NCBI GenBank assembly: GCA_017514845.1
Contig: JAFWIM010000135.1
Location: 1-32,947 of the forward strand
Direction of reading: 5' to 3'
Length of the DNA stretch: 32,947 bases
Source of the DNA: Lachnospiraceae bacterium
GTDB lineage: Bacteria > Bacillota > Clostridia > Lachnospirales > Lachnospiraceae
The notes under the pieces were generated by a model that had not been told where the DNA came from, did no database searches, and saw only the letters and a program-made list of their open reading frames with translations. A program made the translations under genes and the position numbers. Shown piece after piece: positions 19,165-25,909 of this stretch (position 1 is its first letter; each line of letters starts with the position of its first letter).

Positions 19165-19233
19165 GGAGGCCTGCTGCTGTCACGGCTGGAGGCCTGCTGC
19201 TGTCACGGCTGGAGGCCTGCTGCTGTCACGGCA
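19165..19233. repeat. 23-bp tandem repeat, three copies
   Basis: The unit ggaggcctgctgctgtcacgg plus two bases occurs three times without a gap at 19165, 19188 and 19211, essentially identical. It lies between the lepA promoter and the first MITE-like element copy, and runs directly into that element's left end. Confidence 0.93.
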
Positions 19234-19416
19234 GGCTGTGTCCGAGTCCTTATGCCGGCGCAGACACCATCTTCATCGAAAAACGCAGGTCCTTCCCTCC
19301 GAGCTTGCAACACGCTTCGCATGTTGCGATCTCTCAGTCGGACCAGCAATGTTTTTCTCACGAAGATGGATGTTCTGCTGCCGGCAACGCAGCTCAATTA
19401 CAGCCTGCCTGATCTG
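19232..19416 (+). mobile_element. MITE-like palindromic element, copy 1 (left end altered)
   Basis: This copy has paired arms around a centre near 19310-19327 (GCAACA...TGTTGC). The left arm has CATCTTCATCGAAAAACGCAGGTCC at 19268-19292, and the right arm has the partner GGACCAGCAATG...CACGAAGATG at 19340-19369. The right end is a terminal repeat CAGCCTGCCTGATCTG (19401-19416), 2 mismatches from the family end. The left end keeps only CAGGCTG before passing into the 23-bp repeats. No transposase is present; mobility by a related transposase elsewhere is an inference. Confidence 0.75.
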
Positions 19417-19612
19417 CACCGCCTTCCAGTTCTGGCGCAGACACCATCTTCACCGAAAAACGGTGGTCCTTCCCTCCGAGCCGGCAACGCAGCGAGACAC
19501 AGCCTGCCTGATCTGCACCGCCTTCCAGTTCGGGCGCAGGCACCATCTTCACCGAAAAACGGTGGTCCTTCCCTCCGAGCCGGCAACGCAGCGAGGCACA
19601 GCCCGCCTGATC
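19401..19612. repeat. 99-bp tandem repeat, two full units plus a partial third
   Basis: Units start at 19401, 19500 and 19599 with cagcctgcctgatct or a close variant. Each full unit joins a right-end module of the MITE-like element to a left-arm half (ggcgcagacaccatcttc...). Within each, the loop base was changed so that CACCGAAAAACGGTG forms a small perfect 5-bp hairpin. Because 99 is a multiple of three, frames stay open across the array and create false genes on both strands. The array ends at the stop codon of the potassium channel gene. With the preceding repeats it fills all of 19137-19615, where I see no real gene. Confidence 0.92.
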
Positions 19613-19615
19613 TAA

Positions 19616-20830
19616 TCACACGGAGATCGTCGTCGCCTCCGGGATAAATTTTCTGGTGTACAGGACCAGCTCGTCCCCCTCCTCGAGAAGGGAGTCCCCG
19701 CGCGGGTTGATGATCCTGCCATCGCGCTTTATCATGACGATGTATGTCTGACGGGAAATGTCGAGGTCGCGGATGCGTCTTCCGATGAACGGGTGCTGGC
19801 CGGCGAGAACTATGCTCTTGAGGTCGATGTCCACATTTTCTTTGTGGCCTTCCGCCGCGACAACAAGAGAATCGCCGGACGCAAGCACAGTGTCAGGAGA
19901 AGGCACGACGACGATGTCATCGCGTCTTATCGCCGCCACCACCATGCCGCTGGGAAGACCAAGATCCTTTATGGAGGAACCCGACCACTTGTCCCGGTTT
20001 CCGAGACGCACCTTGATGAACGATACATCCATCTCCCTGCCGAGCTCGGATGTCTTTTGAATTTTTGCGTACTGCTCGACGAAGCCGGCGGAAATAATAC
20101 CTGTAGGAATAGCGATCATGCCTGCGCCGAGGAACGTTATGATTATGCCGAGCAGCCGCCCGGCCGTCGTCACCGGATATATGTCTCCGTAACCGACAGT
20201 CATCAGGGTGGATGCCGCCCACCATATTCCGGAGAACGCATTCTCGAACACATCCGGCTGGGCATCGTGCTCCAGACTGTACATGCACAGACTCGACGCG
20301 ACCATGAGGATAACAACAATAAAGACCGAGGAGAGCAGCTGCTGCTTCTTGCTCACAATGACTTCCGTGATGACATTGAGGGAGTCATAGTATGCATTGA
20401 TCCGGAACAGTCTGAAAATGCGGACGACCCGGAACATACGGAAAGCGATCGCTCCCTCGGGAAAGAAAAACGGCAGGTAATACGGCAGGAATGAGAGAAG
20501 GTCAACGATTCCGGTGAATGAGAAGACATACTGAAGAATGGCTTTCCACTCCGGACCGTCCTCGCAGAGATAGCGGGCTGTGTACACGCGCAGGATGTAG
20601 TCGAGCGCAAAGAACATGACTGTGATGCTCTCGATGGCAACGATCGCGCCCCCGTACCGCTCTTCCATCGGGTCGAACGTGTACAGGATGCTGACAATGA
20701 GGTTGATGATGATCGCGGCCACATTGACAATGTCATAGAGCCGGCTCACCCGGTCCTGGGTGTAGCCAACCTCCACGATCTGAAATAATCTCTTTTTCAA
20801 ATGTTCAGTCTTCGCCAATTTCTCTCTCAT
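19616..20830 (-). CDS. Kv-like six-helix potassium channel with two C-terminal RCK_C (TrkA_C) domains
   Basis: A 404-residue channel. Six membrane helices span residues ~34-250. Helix S4 carries five arginines every third residue (R131, R134, R137, R140, R143), a voltage-sensor pattern. The selectivity filter TVGYGD is at 211-216 between S5 and S6. After a short linker come two RCK_C-like domains (about 268-328 and 334-397), each with the GxxL..GDxLVV pattern. No NAD-binding RCK_N domain is present. RCK_C domains of several Firmicutes K+ transporters bind cyclic di-AMP, so gating by that nucleotide is possible but unproven. The ATG at 20830 has a GAGGCAGGACA site upstream. It is 78 bp downstream of the HAD gene, same strand, and stops at the repeat cluster. 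Confidence 0.92.
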   Translation of the reverse strand: MREKLAKTEHLKKRLFQIVEVGYTQDRVSRLYDIVNVAAIIINLIVSILYTFDPMEERYGGAIVAIESITVMFFALDYILRVYTARYLCEDGPEWKAILQYVFSFTGIVDLLSFLPYYLPFFFPEGAIAFRMFRVVRIFRLFRINAYYDSLNVITEVIVSKKQQLLSSVFIVVILMVASSLCMYSLEHDAQPDVFENAFSGIWWAASTLMTVGYGDIYPVTTAGRLLGIIITFLGAGMIAIPTGIISAGFVEQYAKIQKTSELGREMDVSFIKVRLGNRDKWSGSSIKDLGLPSGMVVAAIRRDDIVVVPSPDTVLASGDSLVVAAEGHKENVDIDLKSIVLAGQHPFIGRRIRDLDISRQTYIVMIKRDGRIINPRGDSLLEEGDELVLYTRKFIPEATTISV

Positions 20831-20908
20831 TGTCCTGCCTCACCATGCGTAAAACTTTATATGCCTGTCTTTCTGTCGCAGGCGATGCTCTGCCCGCTTT
20901 CTGCTGGT

Positions 20909-21712
20909 TTACAGAGCGATCAGAATCGTCTTGAGGGCAGTGAGAACGCCGTCATGACTGAACGATCCCATGACGATGTCCGCGGAGTCCTGGACTTCGG
21001 AGCGGGCATTTGCAACCGTATAGCTCACGCCGGTCTCATCGAACGCCGTGAGATCATTCATATTGTCGCCGAAATACACTGTCTCTTCCTTCGGGATATC
21101 AAGATATTCCTGAAGAAGCGCGTAAGCTTCGCCTTTTCCGGCCTCAATCGCGCAGATGTCGACCCAGCACTTGCCGGAGCAGGTGATGCGCAGCTTGTTA
21201 TTCCAATCCGAATTGTAAATAGGAGCACACACGCCCTCGGCGTCGGACTCGTGATAAATCGTGATTTTGCAAATATTATCGAGCGGCAGCCCGAGCAGGT
21301 CCGGCACCGCCTCCACAGCATATTTATAATTATCCCGAAGGAGCTTAAAGAGCGCGGTATCTTCGCCTCCTTCCGTGTATGTCACGTCCGGTGTACAGAA
21401 GCCCACTTCAATGCCGTCGATCTTGTGCAGATCCTCCATGAGAGGTCTTATATACTCCTCGGAGATTGCCCAGGTGTGCAGGACCTTATCCTTTGTTCTG
21501 AGGACCGTGCCGTTCTCGGAGATAAAATAGATCTCATCCGCGACCGGAGCAAAAAGATGAAGAATGCTGCTGTACTGGCGGCCGCTGCACGCGCAAAAAC
21601 GGACTCCCTTCTTATTTAAAGCAGATATGACCTGCATATATTCCTGATTAATGTGATGAGATCCATCCCTGATAAGTGTTCCGTCGATATCACTTGCTAT
21701 AAGTCTGATCAT
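20909..21712 (-). CDS. Cof-type HAD-superfamily hydrolase
   Basis: A 267-residue haloacid dehalogenase-like phosphatase of the Cof/YidA group. The catalytic motif I is D8-ID10-GTL, motif II lies in FCACSGRQYSS, and motif IV is GDNMNDLTAF near residue 195. A C2-type cap domain lies between them, as usual for sugar- or nucleotide-phosphate phosphatases. The substrate cannot be told from sequence. The ATG at 21712 gives MIRLIASDIDGTL with AAGGGAG 7 bp upstream; the extra seven upstream codons include that ribosome site. Its upstream region is one arm of the large palindrome at 21738-21955. Confidence 0.93.
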   Translation of the reverse strand: MIRLIASDIDGTLIRDGSHHINQEYMQVISALNKKGVRFCACSGRQYSSILHLFAPVADEIYFISENGTVLRTKDKVLHTWAISEEYIRPLMEDLHKIDGIEVGFCTPDVTYTEGGEDTALFKLLRDNYKYAVEAVPDLLGLPLDNICKITIYHESDAEGVCAPIYNSDWNNKLRITCSGKCWVDICAIEAGKGEAYALLQEYLDIPKEETVYFGDNMNDLTAFDETGVSYTVANARSEVQDSADIVMGSFSHDGVLTALKTILIAL

Positions 21713-21737
21713 TGTTTTTCTCCCTTTCAGCACATTG

Positions 21738-21955
21738 CCATTATTCGCAGACTTCCCGCATTCCAGTATGAAGAAGCCGCCTCATAAAAATGTACTCTCT
21801 GGGACGCTCTCGCTCGGCCTCGCTGGCAGCGGTACTAATAAGCTTTCTTCGCTACGCTCGAAACCTTAAAGTACCGGCCGCTCGGCGACGCCCCGCGAGT
21901 ACATATTTTATGAGTGCGTCTACGCTATTAATCTGAAGCGGGAAGTCTTTAATTA
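21738..21955. repeat. Large imperfect palindrome (~218 bp) directly upstream of the HAD gene
   Basis: The two halves are reverse complements with some mismatches and indels. AGACTTCCCGC (21749-21759) pairs with GCGGGAAGTCT (21938-21948). CTCATAAAAATGTACTC (21781-21797) pairs with GAGTACATATTTTATGAG (21897-21914). CGGTACTAATAAGCTTTC near 21830 pairs with GAAACCTTAAAGTACCG near 21870. The centre is a TTCGCTACGCTC loop. No second copy is seen in the window, so it could be a MITE, a bacterial palindromic repeat, or a structured RNA. No ORF lies inside it. It begins about 26 bp before the HAD start codon. Confidence 0.85.
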
Positions 21956-22042
21956 TTGTTCTCTCAAGATGCTCCGTCTACGCATATTTAGTCAACTTAT
22001 ATTTAACCATGAAATATGTGGAGATACAAGAGTTCAGTTTGA

Positions 22043-22079
22043 GCCGGATCCCGAAACTCCAGGCAGCCTGTCTGAACTG
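22043..22079. repeat. Isolated end fragment of the MITE-like element
   Basis: CCGG, 16 bases, then CAGCCTGTCTGAACTG (22064-22079) repeats the layout of the element's right end at 22262-22296. Its last 16 bp are the exact reverse complement of the left end of the full copy (22106-22121), giving a perfect hairpin with a 26-nt loop. Confidence 0.75.
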
Positions 22080-22105
22080 TCACGATCCCTGGCTATGACC
22101 TCCGG

Positions 22106-22296
22106 CAGTTCAGACAGGCTGTTCCTGGGACCCGGTTACCGGCGCAAGCATCATCTTCGTGAGAAAAACATTGCAGGTCCGACCGAGAGATCAGCAATGC
22201 ATATGCATTGCTAAGCTCGCAGGAAAGGACCTGCGTTTTTCGATGAAGATGATGCTTGCGCCGGACTCGGAGTTCCGTTACAGCCCGTCTGAACTG
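22106..22296 (-). mobile_element. MITE-like palindromic element, copy 2 (most complete)
   Basis: The 191-bp element is bounded by near-identical terminal inverted repeats, CAGTTCAGACAGGCTG (22106-22121) and CAGCCCGTCTGAACTG (22281-22296). The inner arms pair over 22141-22180 and 22227-22262 (GGCGCAAGCATCATCTTC with its complement). The centre is a perfect 20-bp palindrome, AGCAATGCATATGCATTGCT (22193-22212). By its arm asymmetries it is inverted relative to copy 1. It ends 11 bp before the -35 box of the predicted GH2-holA promoter. No target-site duplication is evident, and there is no gene inside. The 21713-22383 gap therefore holds the large palindrome, this element, the fragment at 22043-22079 and the promoter. 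Confidence 0.85.
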
Positions 22297-22307
22297 CTTT
22301 TAGACAG

Positions 22308-22336
22308 TTGCCATCAAAAGGCAAAACAGGTAAAAT
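22308..22336 (+). promoter_or_regulatory. Predicted sigma-A promoter of the GH2-holA pair
   Basis: TTGCCA (22308-22313), a 17-bp spacer and TAAAAT (22331-22336) each match 5 of 6 consensus bases. The leader of about 40 nt ends with AGGAAGGG 7 bp before the GH2 ATG. The -35 box lies 12 bp from the right end of MITE-like copy 2. Confidence 0.65.
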
Positions 22337-22383
22337 TACATATAAGATAGTATCGTAAGCAGCCACAAAGGAAGGGCAGCATA

Positions 22384-24201
22384 ATGAATATAAAAAACGC
22401 GATCGGTTCGCTTCAGCTCGGCAAAAAGAAGGCGGATCCGATAAGACTGTATACAACGTGGGGTGAGGAATTCAGGGAGGACAGCGTGCTCCCGGAATAC
22501 CCGCGCCCGCAGCTCGTCCGAAACTCCTTAATCAACCTGAACGGATGCTGGGAATACGCAATAAGGTCAAAGACCTCACTCGAGTCCCGGTACCCCGGCC
22601 CTGTCAATTACGACGGCTTCATCATCGTCCCGTACTCGCCGGAATCTCTGCTTTCCTGCGTGGACAGGCAGCTCATGCCGGACGAAGTCCTCTGGTATCA
22701 TCGGATCTTCACAGTAAAAAAAGAGACCGGCATGCGGCTCATTCTACACTTTGGCGCAGTCGACGAATCCTGCCAGGTCTATATGAACGGAAACGGCATA
22801 GTTCGCCATCATGGGGGCTACCTGCCGTTCGAAGTCGACATCACCGACTATCTGGTCCCGGATGTCAATGAACTTCGTGTCCGCGTGACCGACGTCTCCG
22901 ACACATCATGGCGAAGCTGCGGCAAGCAGTCGCTAAGGCCGGGTGGCATGTATTATACTGCCCAGAGCGGTATCTGGCAGACTGTCTGGATGGAGTGGGT
23001 CCCGGAGACCTATATCACCCGCGCGGTGTTTACTCCCGACCTCGACATGAACAGAGTAAAATGCCTCATCCAGACATCAGCCAGAGTCCCGGCAGAAATT
23101 CTGATCGCAAGACCCACAAAAGAGTACGATGCCGACCGCGTATCAGGTTCCGGTATCTTCGCGTGTCCTCTGGTGAAGACATCCGCCGTACCGTTCGAGG
23201 AACTCAGCATAGAACTCCCGGACGTAAAGCCATGGAGTCCGGAGGAGCCCTGGCTCTACCCGGTGAAGATCACTGCGGGACACGACACAGTCATCTCCTA
23301 CTTCGGCATGCGAAAGGTCTCCCTTGAGTCCGATGAAAACGGAATCACACGAATTTTCCTCAACAACAGGCCGTATTTCATGAATGGGATCCTCGATCAG
23401 GGATACTGGCCGGATGGACTCATGACGCCAGCTTCCGACAAGGCCTTCATCTATGACATTGTGCAAATGAAATCCGCCGGCATGAACATGCTCCGCAAGC
23501 ACATCAAGATCGAGCCGCTGCGCTGGTACTATCACTGCGACCGTCTCGGCATGCTGGTCTGGCAGGACATCGTAAACGGAGGCACACGGCCGAAGACGCC
23601 CCTCACCCTCTATCTGCCGACGATTTTCCCGGCAATCACAAAGCATATTTCCGACCGTCATCACTACATCTTCTCCCGCTCATCAAAGCTGGGCAGAAAA
23701 GTCTGGCTCCGGGAGATGCGTGATACAGTCGAGCATCTGCGGGGCGTTACATCCCTGGTCCTCTGGACACCGTTCAACGAGGGCTGGGGCCAGTTCGACG
23801 CGAATGCTGTCGCGGCCCGCATGAAGAAACTTGACAGTACAAGGCTCATCGATCACGCGTCCGGATGGTACGATCAGGGCGGCGGAGATATCCGCTCTGT
23901 CCACAACTATTTCAGAAAACTGATCGTTGAAAAAGACAGCCGGGCTTTCTGCATCACAGAGTACGGAGGGCTCACGCTCCTTGTCGCCGGTCACAGCTAC
24001 TCGCCCGAAGTATATGGGTACGGGCAGTGTGGGAGCGCGGCTTCGTTCAGGGGGAAATTCCGCGATCTGCAGGACACTGTCAAAAAGCTGGCGGAAGAAG
24101 GCCTCAGCGGAGCGGTCTATACACAGGTGTCGGATGTCGAGGAGGAAGTGAACGGACTTCTGACATTTGACAGAAAAATAAACAAATTGGAAATTGAATG
24201 A
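22384..24201 (+). CDS. Glycoside hydrolase family 2 protein
   Basis: A 605-residue GH2 enzyme without a signal peptide, so probably cytoplasmic. The order is a sugar-binding jelly-roll domain (about 50-210, with LILHFGAVDESCQVYMNG), an immunoglobulin-like domain (about 215-315), and a TIM barrel starting near FLNNRPYFMNGILDQGYWPDGL. The likely acid/base is Glu466 in WTPFNEGWGQ and the likely nucleophile Glu526 in ITEYGG. The family cleaves beta-galactosides, beta-glucuronides or beta-mannosides; which one is not visible. The barrel lacks extra C-terminal domains. The ATG has AGGAAGGG 7 bp upstream. Its stop overlaps the holA start by four bases, an odd pairing of sugar catabolism with replication. 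Confidence 0.92.
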   Translation: MNIKNAIGSLQLGKKKADPIRLYTTWGEEFREDSVLPEYPRPQLVRNSLINLNGCWEYAIRSKTSLESRYPGPVNYDGFIIVPYSPESLLSCVDRQLMPDEVLWYHRIFTVKKETGMRLILHFGAVDESCQVYMNGNGIVRHHGGYLPFEVDITDYLVPDVNELRVRVTDVSDTSWRSCGKQSLRPGGMYYTAQSGIWQTVWMEWVPETYITRAVFTPDLDMNRVKCLIQTSARVPAEILIARPTKEYDADRVSGSGIFACPLVKTSAVPFEELSIELPDVKPWSPEEPWLYPVKITAGHDTVISYFGMRKVSLESDENGITRIFLNNRPYFMNGILDQGYWPDGLMTPASDKAFIYDIVQMKSAGMNMLRKHIKIEPLRWYYHCDRLGMLVWQDIVNGGTRPKTPLTLYLPTIFPAITKHISDRHHYIFSRSSKLGRKVWLREMRDTVEHLRGVTSLVLWTPFNEGWGQFDANAVAARMKKLDSTRLIDHASGWYDQGGGDIRSVHNYFRKLIVEKDSRAFCITEYGGLTLLVAGHSYSPEVYGYGQCGSAASFRGKFRDLQDTVKKLAEEGLSGAVYTQVSDVEEEVNGLLTFDRKINKLEIE

Positions 24202-25193
24202 AACGTATAAATGAAGCCATAAAAAACAATACATTCAGCAGAGTCTACCTGCTATACGGGCCCGAAAGCTTTCTTCGGCTGTCCTACACTCGAAAGCTGT
24301 GCGACGCGATCCTCCCGGAGAGCGACAACATGAACAGGGTCAGCTTTGAGGGGGACAAGACCACGGAGACGGCGATCATCGATTTCGCCGAGACAATGCC
24401 CTTCTTCGCCGAGAGACGGCTCATACGGGTCAAGGACAGCGGCTTTTTCAAGAACGCGGTAGAACTCCTGCCCGATTACATGTCGCGCATCCCGGATTAC
24501 GCCGTCATCGTCTTCTCCGAGACTGAAGTGGACAAGAGGAACAAGCTGTACAAGGCAGTACAGAAATACGGCTATATCTCCGAATTTACAACGCAGAAAG
24601 ATGACCAGCTGATGCGATGGGGTGCGGGCATCCTTGCCCGCGCGGGACTTCGGATCACATCTTCCGACATGGCGTACCTCCTCAGCAGGACCGGTCCGGA
24701 TATGAATCATCTAGCGCTCGAGATCGACAAAGTCGTCTCCTACTGCCACGGCAGAAATTCAGTCACGAGGTCCGATATTGAGGCTGTCACCGGGACACAG
24801 ATTGAAAACCGCATCTTTGAAATGATAGACGCAGTGACTGCGAGGAACCAGAAAAAAGCCCTCGATCTCTATGCGGATCTGCTGGCCTTAAAGGAGCCTC
24901 CCCTCAGAATACTCTATCTGATCGCCCGGCAGTTCAACCAGCTTCTGATGATCAAGGAACTGGCTGCCCTCGGGAACTCAGTCCCCATGATTGCCCAGAA
25001 GACAGGCATCCGGGATTTTGTTGTGAGGCGGTCCATGAACACCGTCAGGAACTATACTCCCGCCGAGCTCCGTGAGCACGTCACTTCCTGCACGAAGATG
25101 GAGGAGGCGGTAAAGACCGGCAATATCGCCGAGAGGCTCAGCGTCGAGCTGCTGCTCATCCGGTTCTCTGCCAGAAAACTTCCGCCTGCCTGA
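24198..25193 (+). CDS. holA: DNA polymerase III subunit delta
   Basis: A 331-residue delta subunit of the clamp loader, which opens the sliding clamp for the replicative polymerase. The N-terminal domain starts with SRVYLLYGPESFL, followed by the degenerate AAA+ region and the family C-terminal helices (FEMIDAVTARNQKKALDLYADLL, shown in part, then PPLRILYLIARQFNQLL). Length matches the family. Translation starts at an ATGA overlap with the GH2 stop, so it appears to depend on the GH2 promoter. holA usually lies next to comEC and rpsT in the same direction; here it is convergent with rpsT and separated by a shared terminator. Confidence 0.95.
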   Translation: MKRINEAIKNNTFSRVYLLYGPESFLRLSYTRKLCDAILPESDNMNRVSFEGDKTTETAIIDFAETMPFFAERRLIRVKDSGFFKNAVELLPDYMSRIPDYAVIVFSETEVDKRNKLYKAVQKYGYISEFTTQKDDQLMRWGAGILARAGLRITSSDMAYLLSRTGPDMNHLALEIDKVVSYCHGRNSVTRSDIEAVTGTQIENRIFEMIDAVTARNQKKALDLYADLLALKEPPLRILYLIARQFNQLLMIKELAALGNSVPMIAQKTGIRDFVVRRSMNTVRNYTPAELREHVTSCTKMEEAVKTGNIAERLSVELLLIRFSARKLPPA

Positions 25194-25250
25194 CACTGCG
25201 AAGCTCCAGAATTTTACTCGCGTATCCAGACTTGAGTCACGAGTGTTGCA

Positions 25251-25303
25251 CGATAAGAATAAAAAAAACTGCCGCGTACGCGACAGTTTTTTTATTCTTA
25301 TCG
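25251..25303. terminator. Bidirectional terminator between holA and rpsT
   Basis: A 53-bp near-perfect palindrome: CGATAAGAAT (25251-25260), an A-tract, ACTG, the inner palindrome CGCGTACGCG, CAGT, a T-tract and ATTCTTATCG (25294-25303). The A- and T-tracts flank the GC stem so that the U-run follows the hairpin in both directions. It serves the convergent holA (58 bp away) and rpsT (8 bp away) transcripts. Confidence 0.93.
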
Positions 25304-25310
25304 TATTAAG

Positions 25311-25574
25311 TTATGCCATTGCGTCAACTTTCTTGGACATACGGCCAACTTTTCTGGAGTTTGTATTCTTCTTATAAACTCCCTTGGATGTAGCGCGGCC
25401 CATCTCAGCCTTGAATGCGTTGAGCGCGGATACTGCTGCTGCCTTATCGCCGGCTGCGATCGCTGCTTCGACCTTCTTGACAGAAGTCTTGACACCAGAC
25501 TTGATTGACTTGTTGCGAGCCGCCTTCTTTGCGTTTACGAGAACTCTCTTCTTTGCAGATTTGATGTTAGCCAA
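25311..25574 (-). CDS. rpsT: Small ribosomal subunit protein S20
   Basis: An 87-residue S20, a primary binder of 16S rRNA. The sequence starts (M)ANIKSAKKRVLVNAKKA and is lysine/alanine-rich throughout, as expected. The start is TTG at 25574, with GGAGGG 7 bp upstream. The in-frame ATG at 25589 contains the ribosome site itself and would add MEGND, absent from the family. E. coli rpsT also starts with UUG, and that codon is needed for its autogenous control, so the unusual start may be functional here too. It has its own promoter and a leader of about 100 nt, and ends at a bidirectional terminator shared with holA. Confidence 0.96.
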   Translation of the reverse strand: MANIKSAKKRVLVNAKKAARNKSIKSGVKTSVKKVEAAIAAGDKAAAVSALNAFKAEMGRATSKGVYKKNTNSRKVGRMSKKVDAMA

Positions 25575-25681
25575 ATCATTACCCTCCATCTAAACTAAAT
25601 GAACAATCTTATTATCTAAATAGGCTGCTCTGCCTTTAGCCTAGAGACACGAATAGCGGCATGGGCGGAACACACTTTGTT

Positions 25682-25710
25682 ATTCTATGCGATAGCAGGT
25701 AAAATGTCAA
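25682..25710 (-). promoter_or_regulatory. Predicted strong sigma-A promoter of rpsT
   Basis: On the minus strand TTGACA (25710-25705, perfect), a 17-bp spacer and TAGAAT (25687-25682, 5 of 6). Transcription would start near 25675 and give a leader of about 100 nt. Within the leader AGGCT...AGCCT (around 25620-25640) can form a short stem. The -35 box is 22 bp from the end of MITE-like copy 3. Confidence 0.85.
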
Positions 25711-25732
25711 GCACTAATTTTAGACTATCATG

Positions 25733-25840
25733 CAGTTTATACAGGGCTGTTACCAAGTCCCGAATTACTGCGAAAACATCATCTTCATCGAAAAACATTC
25801 TGTCCGAACCGCACCACTCGTGAACAGCCTGTATGAACTT
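25733..25840 (+). mobile_element. MITE-like element, copy 3 (internally deleted, diverged)
   Basis: The left end CAGTTTATACAGGGCTG (25733-25749) and right end CAGCCTGTATGAACTT (25825-25840) match the family's terminal repeats. From GGCTGTT, exactly 25 bases precede CATCATCTTC, the same spacing as in copy 2. The arm continues ATCGAAAAACATTC...GTCCGA and then jumps to the right end, so the centre and most of the right arm are missing. It has the same orientation as copy 1. The rest of the 25590-26161 gap holds the rpsT promoter, a nitroreductase remnant, and nothing else that I recognise. Confidence 0.7.
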
Positions 25841-25909
25841 CAGCATCACAATTTGCTCACTGAGCAGAATGCATTCGAGCACTATGAGCTGATACGCTGA
25901 TTTGACTGA

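Noticed and set aside
19141..19612. Possible CRISPR array
   Set aside because: The units are contiguous tandem repeats (23 and 99 bp) without unique spacers, and no cas gene is in the window.
19078..19647. Overlapping open frames on both strands over the repeat cluster (up to 189 codons)
   Set aside because: They are kept open by 99-bp units of 33 codons, have no ribosome sites and encode repeat translations in several frames.
22211..22456. 81-codon minus-strand frame across the GH2 promoter
   Set aside because: Ends inside the palindromic element and runs antisense through the GH2 start; the sequence (SSSSKNAGPFLRA) is again an element arm.
25685..25882. 65-codon minus-strand frame between rpsT and the nitroreductase remnant
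   Set aside because: It covers MITE-like copy 3 and overlaps the rpsT -35 box; the sequence is a translation of the element arm (MFFDEDDV).
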